Shown: positions 1-12,799, numbered from the stretch's first letter. The stretch is DNA of 64,000 nt from Rhododendron vialii (GCF_030253575.1 NC_080569.1:1260001-1324000), one strand, 5' to 3'. Notes: a model not told the origin generated them from the sequence alone. Numbers and translations: made by a program.

Positions 1-3000
1 AACCTGATCCTGCACATTTAGCATTTGATGAGGAAGTGTACTCTGCAAAGACATTGTTCCAAACATGAGACTATGAGAGGCATGGAGACAATTACCTGAT
101 CCACAATAAACAGGTCTTGATCTAACTTGCCAATTATAAAACCAAGATTGAATTGCCCAATTACCTACAAATAGAGAAGGAAAGACCAATTATAGCTTTT
201 CAGTTGCACCAGGGTGACTTATCCAATGTCCACTGCTGAAACACAATAAATGACACTTGCAGTTATGCTAAGATTAAAATGTGAGACATTCAATAAACAC
301 ACACAAGCTGCCTCAAGTCCATAATTTCTAAGACGAGCTTTTTCTAACAAACAATCAAGAGAAGAATAAATATCTAGGTGCCTGAACTTTTCTCAAGGTT
401 CGAGGAGGATGGCTCTCCACATAATGTTACCAAACCTGATCTCACAATCACACATCACTTCGCCTCTTCCCTCTGTGCCAAGCATTATCATATTTGTGTG
501 CGATTCTCTCAATGTGCACGTACAAATCTGCAGAACTCAAACTCACAATAGAGGGATTCACGTATCCATTTCAATGAGGGAGGTCAGACCCACTAGAGTG
601 CCAAATTTCCTAGACACCTGAAACAAACCAATTCAGACAGGCTTAAGAGATTGAAGTGCACCACAGTAGCCTAATCCAAAATGGCGATACCCAATGCTTA
701 ATACTCCATCCATCCCACAAAGTTGGCCCACTACGAAAAGATGTGCAATTTTCTGATCAAAAAATAAAATACTTCCTCGCATGATATTTCAGATTTCTTT
801 AACCCATATTAAAGATCTCAATTAGTTTTTTGATTTGTGCAAAGAAATTTAGAAAATTACGCGCTGAAGTACTTCATTTTTTTATCCAAAAATTGCACGT
901 CTTTTCGGAGTGGACCATCTTCTTTGTGAGACAGAGGGAGTAGTTTAGAATATACATTAAGCCACCCAAACATCAAAACAGACAAACTGTCCCTAAAAAT
1001 GAAACAGGACCAAAAGCTGGGAAGCATTTTCTTCAAAGTGGCAACCCTTGTATATCATCCAAAAAATGCACACTCAGGTATGCCTACACATGGCACATCA
1101 AGTCACTCTAGTCAAAAAAACCAGGGACACGCTCAAAATGGTGCCTCAAGCATTGGGTGTAAATCTATGCTACCTAGAGCACAGATCGTACCGGAATGAC
1201 GAACGGCAACAGGAACTTGGTACGCCACATGCCTAAATTGTGGTATGCGAGGGTAGGCTTCCATAAATAACAAAATTAACTTATTCATCCATGTGGTAAA
1301 CATCTAGTAAAACTAAGTATAATTTTTCATATTATTTGTGTAAATCACATTACTAGGAGTGTAAAATGACCAAATTTTTTACCTTTTCTCTAAACAAATT
1401 TTTGTTCCATAAATTTTTATCTTCAAGAGTGATTTAAAAAAAAAAAAAAATTTGGGAATGGCTTGGGATCACTAAATTTACCACTTTGGAACAGAAAAGT
1501 GTGCCTTGTTTCGAAACGTGCGCAACCAAACGTAATCCGTCAAGGGTATTAGCATTTCCGGGTAACATAGGTTGGGATCTACTTGTAAAAATAAATAAAA
1601 GCAGCATGGAACCTTCATTCTTCCAAAGTCTTCCTTTTTGAATAGCCTTTCCAGCTCATTAGTAGCTGCAGCTAAAGCCTTGGCTTTCCATTCCTCATTT
1701 ACCGGTTGAGAAAGCTCTAGTGTTGCAGCAGCGAAGGACCTAGGACAGATCAGCAAGAGCTACATCAGTTACAAACAGAATCATCTCAAAACATTCCTTC
1801 TTTGAAAGTACTTTTAATGCTTTAAGAACCTTTTACTCTTTGTTCCTCCACGTTTTGTATTGCTGGACTGTAATCTTGACAGCCTCTGCTGCCTCCTTGC
1901 ACTCAAGTCCTTCAAACTAAATTGCAAGGTAGAACATATTTTTGAACTCGAAGAAGGCATTCGAGTATCTGAAGGTGAACCAGAAGATTGTAATTGAGGA
2001 GTTGCATCTGAAAGATTTTCCGGCACATTCTTTAAATGTTCGCTGGTTGGAGCAGTTAATACCACATCATCAAAAGAAAAATCTTTCTTCTCATTGCTAA
2101 AGGCCTGAAAATGAAGTTGTTCAACTCAGAAGACAAAGGACACAGGCAACACTAGAAACAAGATTTGCTAATGCATGTACATGCACAGTTCCTACAAGAT
2201 AATTTTTGCCTGATGCTTACAGCTACTCCCTTCGAACATCAAAACCATCACTTATTAATCCCCCAACCCAAGTTTTGTGCATGAGTTCAAAAATCAATGT
2301 AGAAAACCTTTTTCCTTGACAAGGAAAGCACAGACTTGACATACCTCTACAAATTCGTCATTGTTTATGTTGCCTCCTGAAATCTGAGGCTCAGGCTCAG
2401 GCTCAAGCTCATGCACATTATTGCAAACATCAGCAGAATCATCAAGTTTGTGACAATTTGCCTGATATCTCAAAGCCGATGTGCTTGTGGAACAGTTATT
2501 CTTTGCTTGACAGACTACAGGTGCATTTCTCAGGAGAGGCACCTCAGATAACGTTGTACTAATGCTTTCATGCTTTCTCAGGAGAGGCACCTCGGATGAC
2601 GTTGTACTTATGCTTTCATGCTTTCTCAGGAGAGGCACCTCGGATAACGTTGTACTAATGCTTTCATGCTTTCTCTTATTTACCATTACAAATCTGGTGA
2701 TTGGTGACTGAACAATATTCAAGTCACTAGGTGAATCGGTCATTTCAGTAGTACCTTTCTCTATTGCTTCGGAATGGAGTGGAGCCTGCTGATCAATTGT
2801 AGGACTATTGAGATATTGCTCATTCTGGCGCCCAAAAAAGCCATCAGCTTTCTTAGTGCCATGGACTCGAACAGTGAATTCTTCTCCTGTTGAAGTTTCG
2901 TCACTGCTGGTCCCCATAGCACCAGGAGGGTCCGTAATGCCCTTTTCCAGAGTCTTGTGGACTATGTCAGAATCTCCATATTGTCCACAGTCACGTGACT

Positions 3001-6000
3001 CCTTGGGAATACTGCCAACGGCAGACAACTGCTTCAAGGACAATCGCAATCTCTCATGACCGGAAAATAAGTTAGACCTATTTTCATCCTTACTGGGCTC
3101 CTCAAACTTATTAACAGAATAACTTACATGACTTGGTGAGTAAATCTCCCCTAAAGCTTCCCTTAAGGAATGTAAAATGGAGACTTCGTCAGAAAAGAAT
3201 ACTTTTCTTTTATCAGGAGTTACATTGACATCGCATGCCATACTTGGAACTATGAAATTCATGATTGCGATTGGATATTGCCGGGAGTTTGCGCCTTTAT
3301 ATATCTCATTCACAAGCTTGCTGACTTTAGGCATGTCCACTGGTCGACCATTTACAAAAAAGAACTGCCTATCTCCCAAATTGCGTCCACTTCCATTTCC
3401 AGACCTGGAAAGATAACCGTCGACCTTGCAACTGTCTGATACACATATATTTACTGGTTCTAAGCACGAAAAGGTACTGGAGCCAAACACTGTTATAATG
3501 TTATCTTTAAGGGAACCACTTCCTTGAGTTTTGAGTACCACAGACTTAACATTTTTCCCAGTTGTGTTGGTGCAAACTAAGCGAACCCCTTTGGCTATGA
3601 GAGCATAGGCCTGAAAAACAAGAAATAACTTTGGATCAGATAGGACACATTCATATCACTTCGGACTAAATCAAAAAGTGGCTACAGGGTTACTGAACTA
3701 TTTGATCGATGGAAAACTACGTTCTTGTAAATTCAAAACTACATTATCAATGGGCAGTATGCATGTAGATACAACAATAGTCGTTACCAAGTCAACCATC
3801 AGCTGCATAGCTCAAGCAACTTAACAAAACTCAACCAAGAATATCAAAAAGTGCAGTGTCAAAACGACCGATAACACGAGTATCTGCCAAAAGATTTTCC
3901 AAAACAGTATCCTGAACTATTGTATAAGTAGCATGATTTGGATCCAATGCAAGCAGCTTTATTCTGGTTCCTGCTGATAAGTAACCATCATGCACATAAG
4001 TTCCGGATTCTTATGCAGATAACTCCTAATAAGATACATTTTGCTTTACAATTGGAGAGATTGCACAGACAAAGAACTTGAACACATACCACGGCCAATC
4101 TTCCAAACAGAATAATACTAGAAATAGTACTTGTTCCATTGACAATTGCGTCATGGTTCAAACTCTCTATCCCTCAATAGAACCACTCAAACTATCGGAA
4201 TCTTCTAAGTTTTTAACTTTAGTCGTATTTTGTATTAATCCTCATCGAATTGGCTTGTGAAGTGACTCCTTCCCAATGTTTGGCTACGAAAACTAAATCA
4301 AGACCAGTAGCAAAGGAGTTGAATGATCAAGTTTCTTCAAGATTGTATTAACACGCATCTGAAAGATGATAAAAATGCCAGAGCTCATCCAAGCACTTCT
4401 ACCAAACCTCCCCTTTCCCCTCCCACAGCACTCTCTTACCACTACAGCCAGTGGCACAACAGCTGTCACCAGAACTCACTGCTACTGTAATAAACTATAA
4501 CAAAACCACGAAGTATTGCTTCCACTAAGGTTCTATCAGCAAACCTCCCACGCCACAATGATGTCACACCACCACTACCCCCTTCGTTGTCTGTACCATC
4601 GCTGTAATGCCACCACCAACGCCACCATTGTGTTGGCTGCACATGTAATACAACACCGAATCCAAAATGATTCTAGGCTAAAGTAGTAATGCATATTATT
4701 TCCTAAAAAAGAAAGCCAACTCCCCCAGCTTCAAATCCCAAGAAACACTTCGCCAAAAAATAAAATTGCTTTCAGTGTTAGCAATATCTCTATCTTCAGG
4801 TTCATTTAATCACCGCGTAGCTTACATCTTGTTGAGGAAAGATATTTCAAGAAGTGACATAATAAGGAAACCAACATATTGCAGGGGAAGAGAGGATGTG
4901 CTATCTATTTCAGGTGAAGTGGGAAAACTGCAAAAGTCACAATTTTTGTTATCCCTGTACCTGGCATATCGGATCTCATGAATATATGGCTTAAGTTTAC
5001 ACTCAGTCAAAAAGATTGTCCCCTCTATATGGGGTTGTTTATGTAATCAACATGATGCGTATAACAGGAAAAGGTTGACTCACATTCAATAAAGATATTA
5101 GCTTTCCATATTCTTTGCGAATGTTCCGCCGAAATTCTTTGCTCCGCACCGGCAAATTGCAGAACAACTTCTTTACAGTGACAGTAGTACCAATCTGACG
5201 TGCTATTTTACTTTCAGCTACTAGGAGACCCGAATGATCAAAAGACAAGTGTGTGGCAACCGATTCATTTTTCGTTCTTGTTTCGACTGTCAAATCCCCT
5301 AAAGCACAAAGGGAACTCAGTGCCTCCCCTCTGAAGCCAAAAGTGGCCAATGATTGAAGATCCGGGAAATCTGCTAATTTAGATGTGTGATGCTTGAGTG
5401 CAAGAACCTGCCAAAAGAAATACAGACTTCAAAAATTTCCTATCTCCGCAGAAACAAAAACAGACAATTCTACAGAAAAAAAAAAAGGCCAGTTTCAAAA
5501 TTTTCCAAAATAAGTTCTCAATCTCTCCTCCCTCCCCACCACCTCAGGCCTCCACCCCTAGCAACCAACTCTGAGAACCGCTGCACGGCAACCAGTCCCC
5601 TCCGGCCTACTACCCTGTCCCGCCTCCACCTGCCCCTCTGGCAACCTTTCCAGCCAACACTCACTTCTTTAGTGAACAAGATTTTGACCAAATGTGCCCG
5701 AATTATGTTTTTGTCTCTCAATCAAAAAAAATACTGAAATAAATGATTCTTGTTTCTGTGAAGTGGAAAATGGAAAGTGCCAAAGTTACCAACATATCCT
5801 CTAACATAGGACATTCTCCAGCATAATTAAGACCTAAACATGAAGCCAGCTACATTTAATTTGTTTCCTTCTCTATATTCTAAACTATACTCAACTTTTT
5901 CATAACCAGAGAATTATAGGGAGTGCAACGCATTCTTTCTATCAAACTGTTAAGACAAAACAAAATAATCTGGGGATTATTGTTAGGGCTGCTAAACAAT

Positions 6001-6523
6001 GCTAATCAAGTTCGAGCGTGTGTTCGTTAGTTAAAAGCTCGTTCAAGACCTGTTTGTTTAATTAAGGTTGAACATTTTCTTTTGAAACTCGTCTTCCAAA
6101 CCAAGCTTGAACGTACTACTACTCGACTCGTTCAGCTTATGATGTATAAAAAAAAATTCAAAGTAGGCTAAGCTTGAACATGTTTGAAGCTCGTTTCAGC
6201 TCGTTAGGTTTTGAAACCAAGCTTGAACAACTAACTGCTCGGCTCGTTGATCACTTCTACTTATTGTAATGCCAAAGTACCTTGAAATTGTTGGGTGAAA
6301 TGCCGCAACCGTTATCGATGACCTGGAACAATTCCTCGCCGTATTCTCTCAAGGAGATCTCGATGCTGGTGGCGCCGGCGTCCAAGCTGTTCTCGACCAG
6401 CTCCTTGACGGCCGACGAGAGGTCGAGTATCACTTGTCCCGCGCAGATTCTGTGGACCACGCCCTTGTTTATGGCCCGGATGGTCGGGGACTCCACTGCC
6501 GCTGTAGCCGCTCCGCCGTCCAT
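1..6523 (-). CDS. PMS1: DNA mismatch repair protein PMS1 (MutL homolog), 3' part outside window
   Basis: Subunit of the nuclear MutL-alpha complex (with MLH1) that acts after MutS in mismatch repair. Six exons read in phase: 6523-6281, 5407-5084, 3610-2345, 2104-1830, 1739-1613 and 164-96, giving 768 codons. The rest of the C-terminal endonuclease/dimerisation domain must lie beyond position 1. GHKL ATPase motifs are visible: KELVENSLDAGA (residues 40-51, candidate catalytic E41 and Mg-binding N45), DNGCGI (70-75) and FRGEAL (106-111). Exon 3 carries the transducer domain, including NGRPVDMPK and VTPDKRKVFF, followed by a low-conservation linker. The last visible exon encodes the QFNLGFIIGKL strand leading to VDQ. 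The start at 6523 is the first in-frame ATG after a stop; the frame upstream has only a GTG. Two donors (after exons 4 and 5) are weak GTTC sites, but the junction residues match the family. The linker has three 16-residue repeats. Family assignment is firm; exon edges are inferred. Confidence 0.93.
702..942. mobile_element. Stowaway-like MITE in a PMS1 intron
   Basis: The element runs from TACTCCATCCATCCCACAAA to GAGACAGAGGGAGTA. The ends form an imperfect terminal inverted repeat that continues inward for tens of bases (CGAAAAGATGTGCAATTTT on the left matches CCGAAAAGACGTGCAATTTT on the right strand). TA flanks both ends, as expected for Tc1/Mariner-derived Stowaway elements whose consensus end is CTCCCTCCGT. 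No coding capacity. It sits in the 1.45-kb intron between PMS1 exons 1613-1739 and 96-164. Confidence 0.8.
2529..2672 (-). repeat. 48-bp tandem repeat x3 inside a PMS1 exon
   Basis: Three adjacent 48-bp units (2529-2576, 2577-2624, 2625-2672) differ at only a few bases. Each encodes 16 residues beginning KHESISTT and ending EVPLLR. The period is a multiple of three, so the frame is kept. The block lies in the variable linker between the ATPase and C-terminal domains. Confidence 0.93.
5984..6251. repeat. GCTCG/CTCGTT-rich dispersed repeat in PMS1 intron 1
   Basis: Repeated words such as AGCTCGTT, AAGCTTGAAC and GGCTCGTT occur on both strands. The same kind of sequence recurs at 19603-19862, so it is a dispersed repeat of the host genome. 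I cannot name the family; it shows no coding capacity. Confidence 0.5.
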
Positions 6524-6832
6524 CGAAGCCCCCGCCGATGTTGGAGCGTTCAACTCTTGTGTAATCGATGCTGGGAGTGATTTTGTGCTGTTCCGACGCA
6601 CTGCAGTTCGATTGGAACTTCGATCAACTTGTTAAGGAGACTGAAAGGGTTCAAATTGAACGAGTATGTCTGAAGAGATTTGAATGGATAGCGAGAGTGA
6701 GAGAAACCCTAGTGATCCCTAGTTTCAACCCTGTGCAGGCCTTTGCCGCCAAAACTGCCGCGGACGTGGTTAGGCGGGTCATCTGAACTATCTGTTGTTA
6801 TGTATATATTTTAGGGCTGTCTAGGGCATCAA

Positions 6833-6906
6833 GGTTTCGTGGTGTAGTTGGTTATCACGTCAGTCTAACACACTGAAGGTCTCCGGTTCGAGCCCGGGCG
6901 AAGCCA
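6833..6906 (+). tRNA. tRNA-Val, anticodon AAC
   Basis: A 74-base gene that folds as a complete cloverleaf. The acceptor stem GGTTTCG pairs with CGAAGCC, the D arm contains TGTAGTTGGTTATCACG, and the anticodon loop reads CTAACAC with AAC in the middle. The T arm is CCGGTTCGAGCCCGG. Internal A and B boxes are intact. A short T run (TTCTTTTT) follows the discriminator A and is a likely Pol III terminator. CCA is not encoded, as usual in plants. The gene lies 310 bp upstream of the PMS1 start codon, pointing away from it. Confidence 0.95.
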
Positions 6907-8206
6907 TTCTTTTTCCGCCTTTTCTTTTCTTTCTTTTTTTTTGATCCGCCTTTTCATTTAGGAGTATTTTTTTTTCGTATTAAGGTTTTATCAAAGTTCT
7001 TATTTTGTAAGTACTTATTTTCTATTTTACGAGACAAATCATTCTCTCATTATATATTACCTTTAATTCAAAAAATAATACTAGTTATTTTAATTAGTAG
7101 AACACACTCCACAAAGAATAAATTTGGTCCTTTATGTGGGAAAATAATATTAATAGCGACAAATTTGAAACGCCCATACAAGTAGAAAATTCGGTACTCT
7201 AGCCGGTTCAGAACCTTTCATTGGAGAGAAATCAAGAAAATCTCAAGCCATAGCATCTTCAGAATTTATGGTGCCAAATTGGAGGTGGTGTGAAGATCTA
7301 TCGAAATAGGTGCCTAGTTTTAGAAAGTTTACGCACAATTTCTAAACACAACTCCAAACACAAGTACCGTTCGATACAAAGAATTGTATTTTAAAGTTGT
7401 GCGCTTAGCATTACTCTTTGTAAAATTGATAAACAAACATCACACCGCAAGTCTATGTAAAATTGGTAAACGAAATCTCCCACCAGAACAAACCTCCCAA
7501 ACTATGAAACCACCAGACAAAGACTGTAAAAAGAAAAAAATCCTCAGCTACGAGCTGGTTGTGTTCAAACACGGCATTACCTGTTTTCGTAGAATAAAAT
7601 AGCATTGCTCATCAATCGTTTCTAGTAACAAAATGGCTGCAACAGCCGAATATCTAGTTTTTCTATTTACTCCCTAATTTTCAACTGAAAATTTACGGAA
7701 GCAAGGAACCGCATATAGAGCTGCCTAAAAAAAACAAACTTTCACAATTACTATTAAGGAGGTATGCATAATACAACGGCACCCATACAAGAACGCGATT
7801 CCACTGGCTGAGAACCCTTGATAGAATTAAGTGTATAAATCGCTCGAAAGAAGCAGCAACTACTACCAAGACGACAAATAAAAATAAAAATAAAAATAAA
7901 GTAAAAGAAACTAACATAAAAACTAAGGGAATTGATATTCACACTCCATTTTTTGTTATCCACACTCTCTTTTTTGTTTTTTTAGTGTTAAAAGTGTGTA
8001 TTTCTTTGCTAAAAGACAAAAAAGGAGTGTGGATAACAAATGAATCAACAATAAAAAACAAAAAATGGAGTGTGGATAACAAAAAAGGGAGTGCGAATAT
8101 CAATTCCCAAAAACTAATTATACAGGTTCCCCTCCATTATTCTAATAAGGGCACAACAATATATGTTGGGAGAGGAGAATTTGTGATATTAGTAGTTCAT
8201 CTTGAA
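6907..8206. other. Intergenic stretch between tRNA-Val and TPK
   Basis: AT-rich spacer. The only feature I can support is the MITE at 7927-8108; short reading frames here look random. It should contain the 3' untranslated region of TPK just above its stop codon at 8207. Confidence 0.6.
7927..8108. mobile_element. Mutator-type MITE with 9-bp target duplication
   Basis: Ends GGGAATTGATATTCACACTC and GAGTGCGAATATCAATTCCC are inverted repeats. The flanks carry a perfect 9-bp direct repeat AAAAACTAA (7918-7926 and 8109-8117), which is the hallmark of Mutator-like insertion. The interior holds several copies of GGAGTGTGGATAACAAA in both orientations. A degenerate relative lies near 31551-31727. 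Confidence 0.8.
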
Positions 8207-11200
8207 CTAAATAGCTAGGCTTTTAATGGATATTGTCCAAAGAAGATCTGAATCCGACTGCACCGTTATTTTCTCTTCTTTCACAATGTTCGATGTACTT
8301 ATCAAACCACCAAATCTCATTTCTGTATCATCTGCAACAGGAAGAATTTGTATTGAAATTTAATCAGACTCAGACAGCACGCAGAAAAGCAACATAAGCC
8401 AAAAGTGCAAATATATAATGTGATACTTACTCAGATCCCATTGGAGACCGGTGGTTGTAGTGCTTCCAGAAGGCATTCCAATAGGGATAAGTCCACAATG
8501 TGGGCCCTCGACAGAGGACTGGATATGAATCTCATGACAGTGAGTCTTTGGAAGAAGTTGTATGAGACAATCGTCAGATAAAAGAACTATTCGCATGGTT
8601 GAGAAACGGCATAGCACGTTGATGTTTCCAATCTCATGGTCAAACCGTCCACCTAGTGCTCCAGCAACAAGAATGCATAACTGCAATTGAGAGAAAAATT
8701 CAAACCAATTGAAGCGGCAATCGAAGCATGCCACAAATCATATTAGTGAAGCGCTAAATAGCCATTTCAATCAATCTTTAATTCTTCATTTTCCAGCATC
8801 TCATAGCCAAACTTACACCATTAACTTAGCTTTTAGCAGGCATTAAAGGCAAGGGAAGTGAAAGGATGCAAGATAAGAATAAGGTTTGAGTTTAAACAAA
8901 CGAGGCAAAATAGCTCCAAAAGATCATGTTAATTTACATTAGACTTCTCGACATTCGGTGTGCAGTCATGAATATATGCAACGCATTTATGGAGATCTGC
9001 GGTGTCTTGATCATCAGATTCATCTACTATCTTGGTCCCCTGTGGTCAATAAAGGACACACATCCTGAGATTTGAAGTTCATAGAGCAACGCAAACAACA
9101 CAACATATTAGACAACAATGACCACAATTGAGAAAGGGAACTTCAGTTGTCATCCTAAATGTGCAGTTATGAATACTGATGACTTATTTGTGATATATGT
9201 AGTGCTAACAAAGAGTCCCTTACAATAGTTAAAGAGGCTTCCGATGAATTTTACTACTTTTCTAGGCTCAAGCCAAATTTGCAAAAGAGTGCCTTGTTCC
9301 TTTCTGGTGTGAATGCCGAGTTACAAGCGGTATTATCTGAGGTTCTTCCCATCCCTATTGGCTCTTTACCTGTGAAATACCTAGGAGTGCCTCTCATCTC
9401 CACCAGATTGGTTTATAGTGACAGTTTGCAGCTCAAAGAAAAAAAATTAAGCAGGGTTGAGGGTTGGTCCAATGAGCTGTTATCTTTTGGTGGTAAAACT
9501 CAATTGACCAAGTCAGTTTAAGGGAGTATGCAAGTCTATTGGTGTTCTCTTTTCATCTTGCACTGAAATTCCTGAAGGAGACCAAAAGTATACTTCGATC
9601 TTCTCTCTGGTCAGGGGCAGCTTTGAAACAAACCGTTGCAAAGGTAAGTTCGGAATTTGTTTGTTCCCCAAAATCAGAAGGTGGTTTAGGTTTTAAAGTC
9701 CTCAAGGTGTGGAATAAAGCATCTACGCTTAGATACCTACGGGCAATTAGAAAGAAAGAGGATACTCTTTGCGTTCAATCGGTGAACAATTTTGCGATAA
9801 AGGAAAAATACCTATGGCACATAAAGCTTACCCACAACTCTTCTTGGACTCTTAGAAAGATATTTAAGCGTGGAGAGTTGGCTCAACCTCTCATCAAATG
9901 TGTAGTTGGGAAGGGCAATGCGACCTGTTTATGGTCGGATAACTGGCATACAGTGTTGGACCTCTGTTTAAAGCTACGGTGAAAGAATTGTTGGGGACGT
10001 AGGCAGCTCTTTACTTTCTAAAGCCTCCTCAATTGATCATGGAGGTGGCAGATTACGGAATGGAGCCATTCTTCTTATTATTGATAAGACCCCTACAAAT
10101 TTCCTTCCCAAAATAGACCAAAAGGACTCAGTGCTTCGGATTCCTGCAACTAACAGGGTCTTCAAAGTGCCCTCGGCATGGAATGCTTTCAGAACTCTAG
10201 AGGAAAAGGTTCCCAGGTTTTGCATTGCGTGTTTTAGCAAAAGTGTTCCTAAGTGGGGATTTAATTGTAGCTTTGCTGCCTTAAAGATTGGCAACCAACG
10301 ACAGATTGAGGGAGTGCGGTGTGGGGGTTGCATCCCCCTTGTGTTTTATGTTACTTGGTAGATGAGACATATGAACATCTCTTCTTTGAATGCCCTTATT
10401 CCAGCTGAATTTGGGGAAGTATCCTGGCTAGATTTCAAGTACAAAGAAGTCCTGATCAGTGGTCTACAGAATTAAGATGGTGTGTGCAGAATTTGAGAGG
10501 TAAAAGCTTTTTGGTTGCATTTTCAAATTGATTTTAGCTGCAACAGTTTATCACATTTGCATTTTTGAACTCTTAAGTGCTGTTCAGTACAGTTAAATAA
10601 ATAAAAAAGCTTTCATTCCTTATTCAGAAAATCTTGAGGTTAGTTAGTACCCTTCCAACAAAAATAAATTAAAACCTGGAGGTTAATTTAAAAACCCAGC
10701 TACAGCTAAACCAAACCAAACTAAAAATTAAAAAAATTCCAAATTAGGATCGGATAAATAAATATACTATTTTTACATTCCTATCTGTCATGGGCAAAAC
10801 AAGCCGTTATGACTGAACCAGAAAAGATTCAACACACACAAGCAAGCAAGACGTTCAAGTACTGACGCAATGCAAGACGTTCAAGTAGTTTATCATCTGC
10901 CCCCATATCGTTTTCGTGCCATCATCATGCTTTCAAAAGGTTCTTGAAAGTCGTCTCAGAAAGTTCTACACCTTGTATTTCACATTTTGGGAAGGCCAAA
11001 ACCAGGTCAAGTTTATTTCTATCTACAAGTCACTCCTGGCTCGAGGTGAGTTTATTATCCTTAGAGATTGCAGTAGTAAAAAGCCGAAGTATTAGGACTG
11101 AGTCGACTGAACTGGCAAAAGGGAACAAAAAGTCCCAGAATAATGCAAGTAAAACTTCCACAATAGTCTTCCCAATTGGTTGTGCAAAATAATATGCTAG

Positions 11201-12799
11201 CTCACCATCTTTGCATAGAAATCCTTTACTTCTTGTCTAACAGAATCCATGTCGCCCTTTATTATATCGGGCTTGTACCTGAAACAAAATCCATGACTTA
11301 GAATTGCAAAATGATCCCTTAAAGCTGAAGTTCATAAATAATAAAACATACACATTAAGTAAGAAAGAAAAAGAAGCAGAACACCCAAATTTACGTATCA
11401 GCTCCATGAACTGGATGCAGCCACTGGGAATGGCAACTACATCCAAGGGAAGACGGAGTACTGCACTTCTTTCTAGACACTAGAGAGTCTAGCCACTTGA
11501 TTCTAAACACATTTGTCTTAAAAAAGGACCGGAAAGACAAGTGAATCCACCATGTGACCACCTTTGTTTAGATTAACCTGATCTTTTACATGAATGACCG
11601 TCTTGACAGACTCCACAAGTTGTTGGTTGGATCCTTGACGTGGGTCTGGAGCAGGCCAAGCCAGACTGTCCAGTCCTAAAGGTAGTACTGCAGACAAGCC
11701 TAATCCAATGCATTGCCCATCGAAAAGTAAAAATTTGACTATGCCTTTTGATGATAAGGGACCCAAACGAACTTCAACCTCCACTCAATTCAACTAATGA
11801 AAACAACTGACTCTTAGTTATACTCCACTACTTCTGTTGTGTGGAACCAATGCTAAAAGGACATCAAAAAATAGATTTTTTTTCATACTAACTTTCTTCT
11901 ATAAAAATGTAACACTTCCTCTGGTAGTTAGGTTGCTATTTGAATTTTGAAAGTTTACCATAGTTAGGAGTTGACCAGGTGCGTGGTTAGTGGTTGAGTT
12001 GGTGTGGCTATTTCTACATAAACTTTGTAATTCTGTTTCTAAGCGGATGAACGAGAATATCAGAATAAGTTTTGACATTCTCTAGATCTTCCCACTCACC
12101 ACTTTATGGCAAAAGATGATTAAGCACGACAGAAAATTGACAATAAATGGAAAGAAATTAAGACGAATCACACACCGAAACCATTAACAATCAACAAACA
12201 AAGAATCCTTTTTTTTTTATTAACAAGATGTCTGGTCCAGCTTGCACGCACAGACTAATTCTGACTAATTCCGGGACCCTGAACCGAGCACACCCTACAG
12301 TGGCCCCAAGGTTTGGAATGTCACTTATTTTCTTTCTCATGCTCACGTGGCCAAACCCTTGAGGTTGACAATCCAAAATTCACAAAAGGAAATCCAATAA
12401 TCCAACCATGAAGCAAAGGATTTTAGGAGAAGGATGTAATACAGAACCTGTTTCGAAGATCAGGGACGTCCTCGTGAGGCAGGAGTGGGGGGAGTTCATC
12501 ATAGACGCGATTCGCTCCACCATCCGCGCAAATACGAAGCTGTGCTGCTCTACACAAAATACAACAGAATGTCATAAATCATCCTTTTTAACAAATCGCA
12601 AAATTCAAGCGGCAGGGTAACTCTAGGAGATGGAGAGAGAGAGAGAGAGAGAGGGGATCGTACCGTGCTTCCAAAGAAGAGGGGTGAATCGAGGGAGGGG
12701 TTGGTTGAGCACGACGAAAGCGTACGTTGGAGAGGGCCCGTTGTCGGCTGGGATTGAAGGTAACAGGAAGGTGGAAGAATGAGTTATTTTCAATCCCAT
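8207..12799 (-). CDS. TPK1: Thiamin pyrophosphokinase
   Basis: Transfers pyrophosphate from ATP to thiamin to make the cofactor thiamin diphosphate; plant TPKs are cytosolic. Six exons join in frame: 12799-12664, 12547-12448, 11278-11206, 9039-8938, 8680-8431 and 8331-8207, for 261 residues (Arabidopsis TPK1 is about 267 from memory). Diagnostic stretches are TYAFVVLNQPLPRFTPLLW (exon 1), ICADGGANRVYDELP (exon 2), KGDMDSVRQEV (exon 3), GALGGRFDHEIGN and SSVEGPHCGLIPIG (exon 5), and NDTEMRFGGLISTSN (exon 6). Together these cover the catalytic and thiamin-binding domains. The ATG at 12799 is the first in frame and gives the expected N-terminus. Exon 2 uses an acceptor at AG|CAGCACAG to keep phase. 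Intron 3 (9040-11205) holds an antisense LINE remnant. The gene looks intact. Confidence 0.93.
9195..10595 (+). mobile_element. 5'-truncated plant LINE (L1 clade) in TPK intron 3
   Basis: Plus-strand reading frames encode the C-terminal part of a LINE reverse transcriptase (LPVKYLGVPLISTRL, then LLSFGGKTQLTKSV), the following thumb/linker region (EGGLGFKVLKVWNKA) and a decayed zinc-knuckle-like tail. The frame is interrupted by stops (for example after LTKSV near 9520) and by frame changes near 9980 and 10360, so it cannot be active. The 5' half, including the endonuclease, is absent, which is typical of incomplete reverse transcription. It lies antisense to TPK. I found no clear target-site duplication; the 3' border near the A-rich stretch at about 10595 is approximate. 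Confidence 0.85.

Noticed and set aside
5387-5737. Proline/threonine-rich frame in PMS1 intron 1
   Set aside because: Low-complexity intron sequence with no homology; the opposite strand is equally open.
6257-6601. PMS1 start at 6601
   Set aside because: The first codon there is GTG, not ATG; a stop lies just upstream and ATG 6523 gives the normal family N-terminus.
7693-7963. Hydrophobic minus-strand frames resembling a membrane peptide
   Set aside because: They come from a T/A-rich run (AAAATAAA repeats) and overlap each other in two frames.
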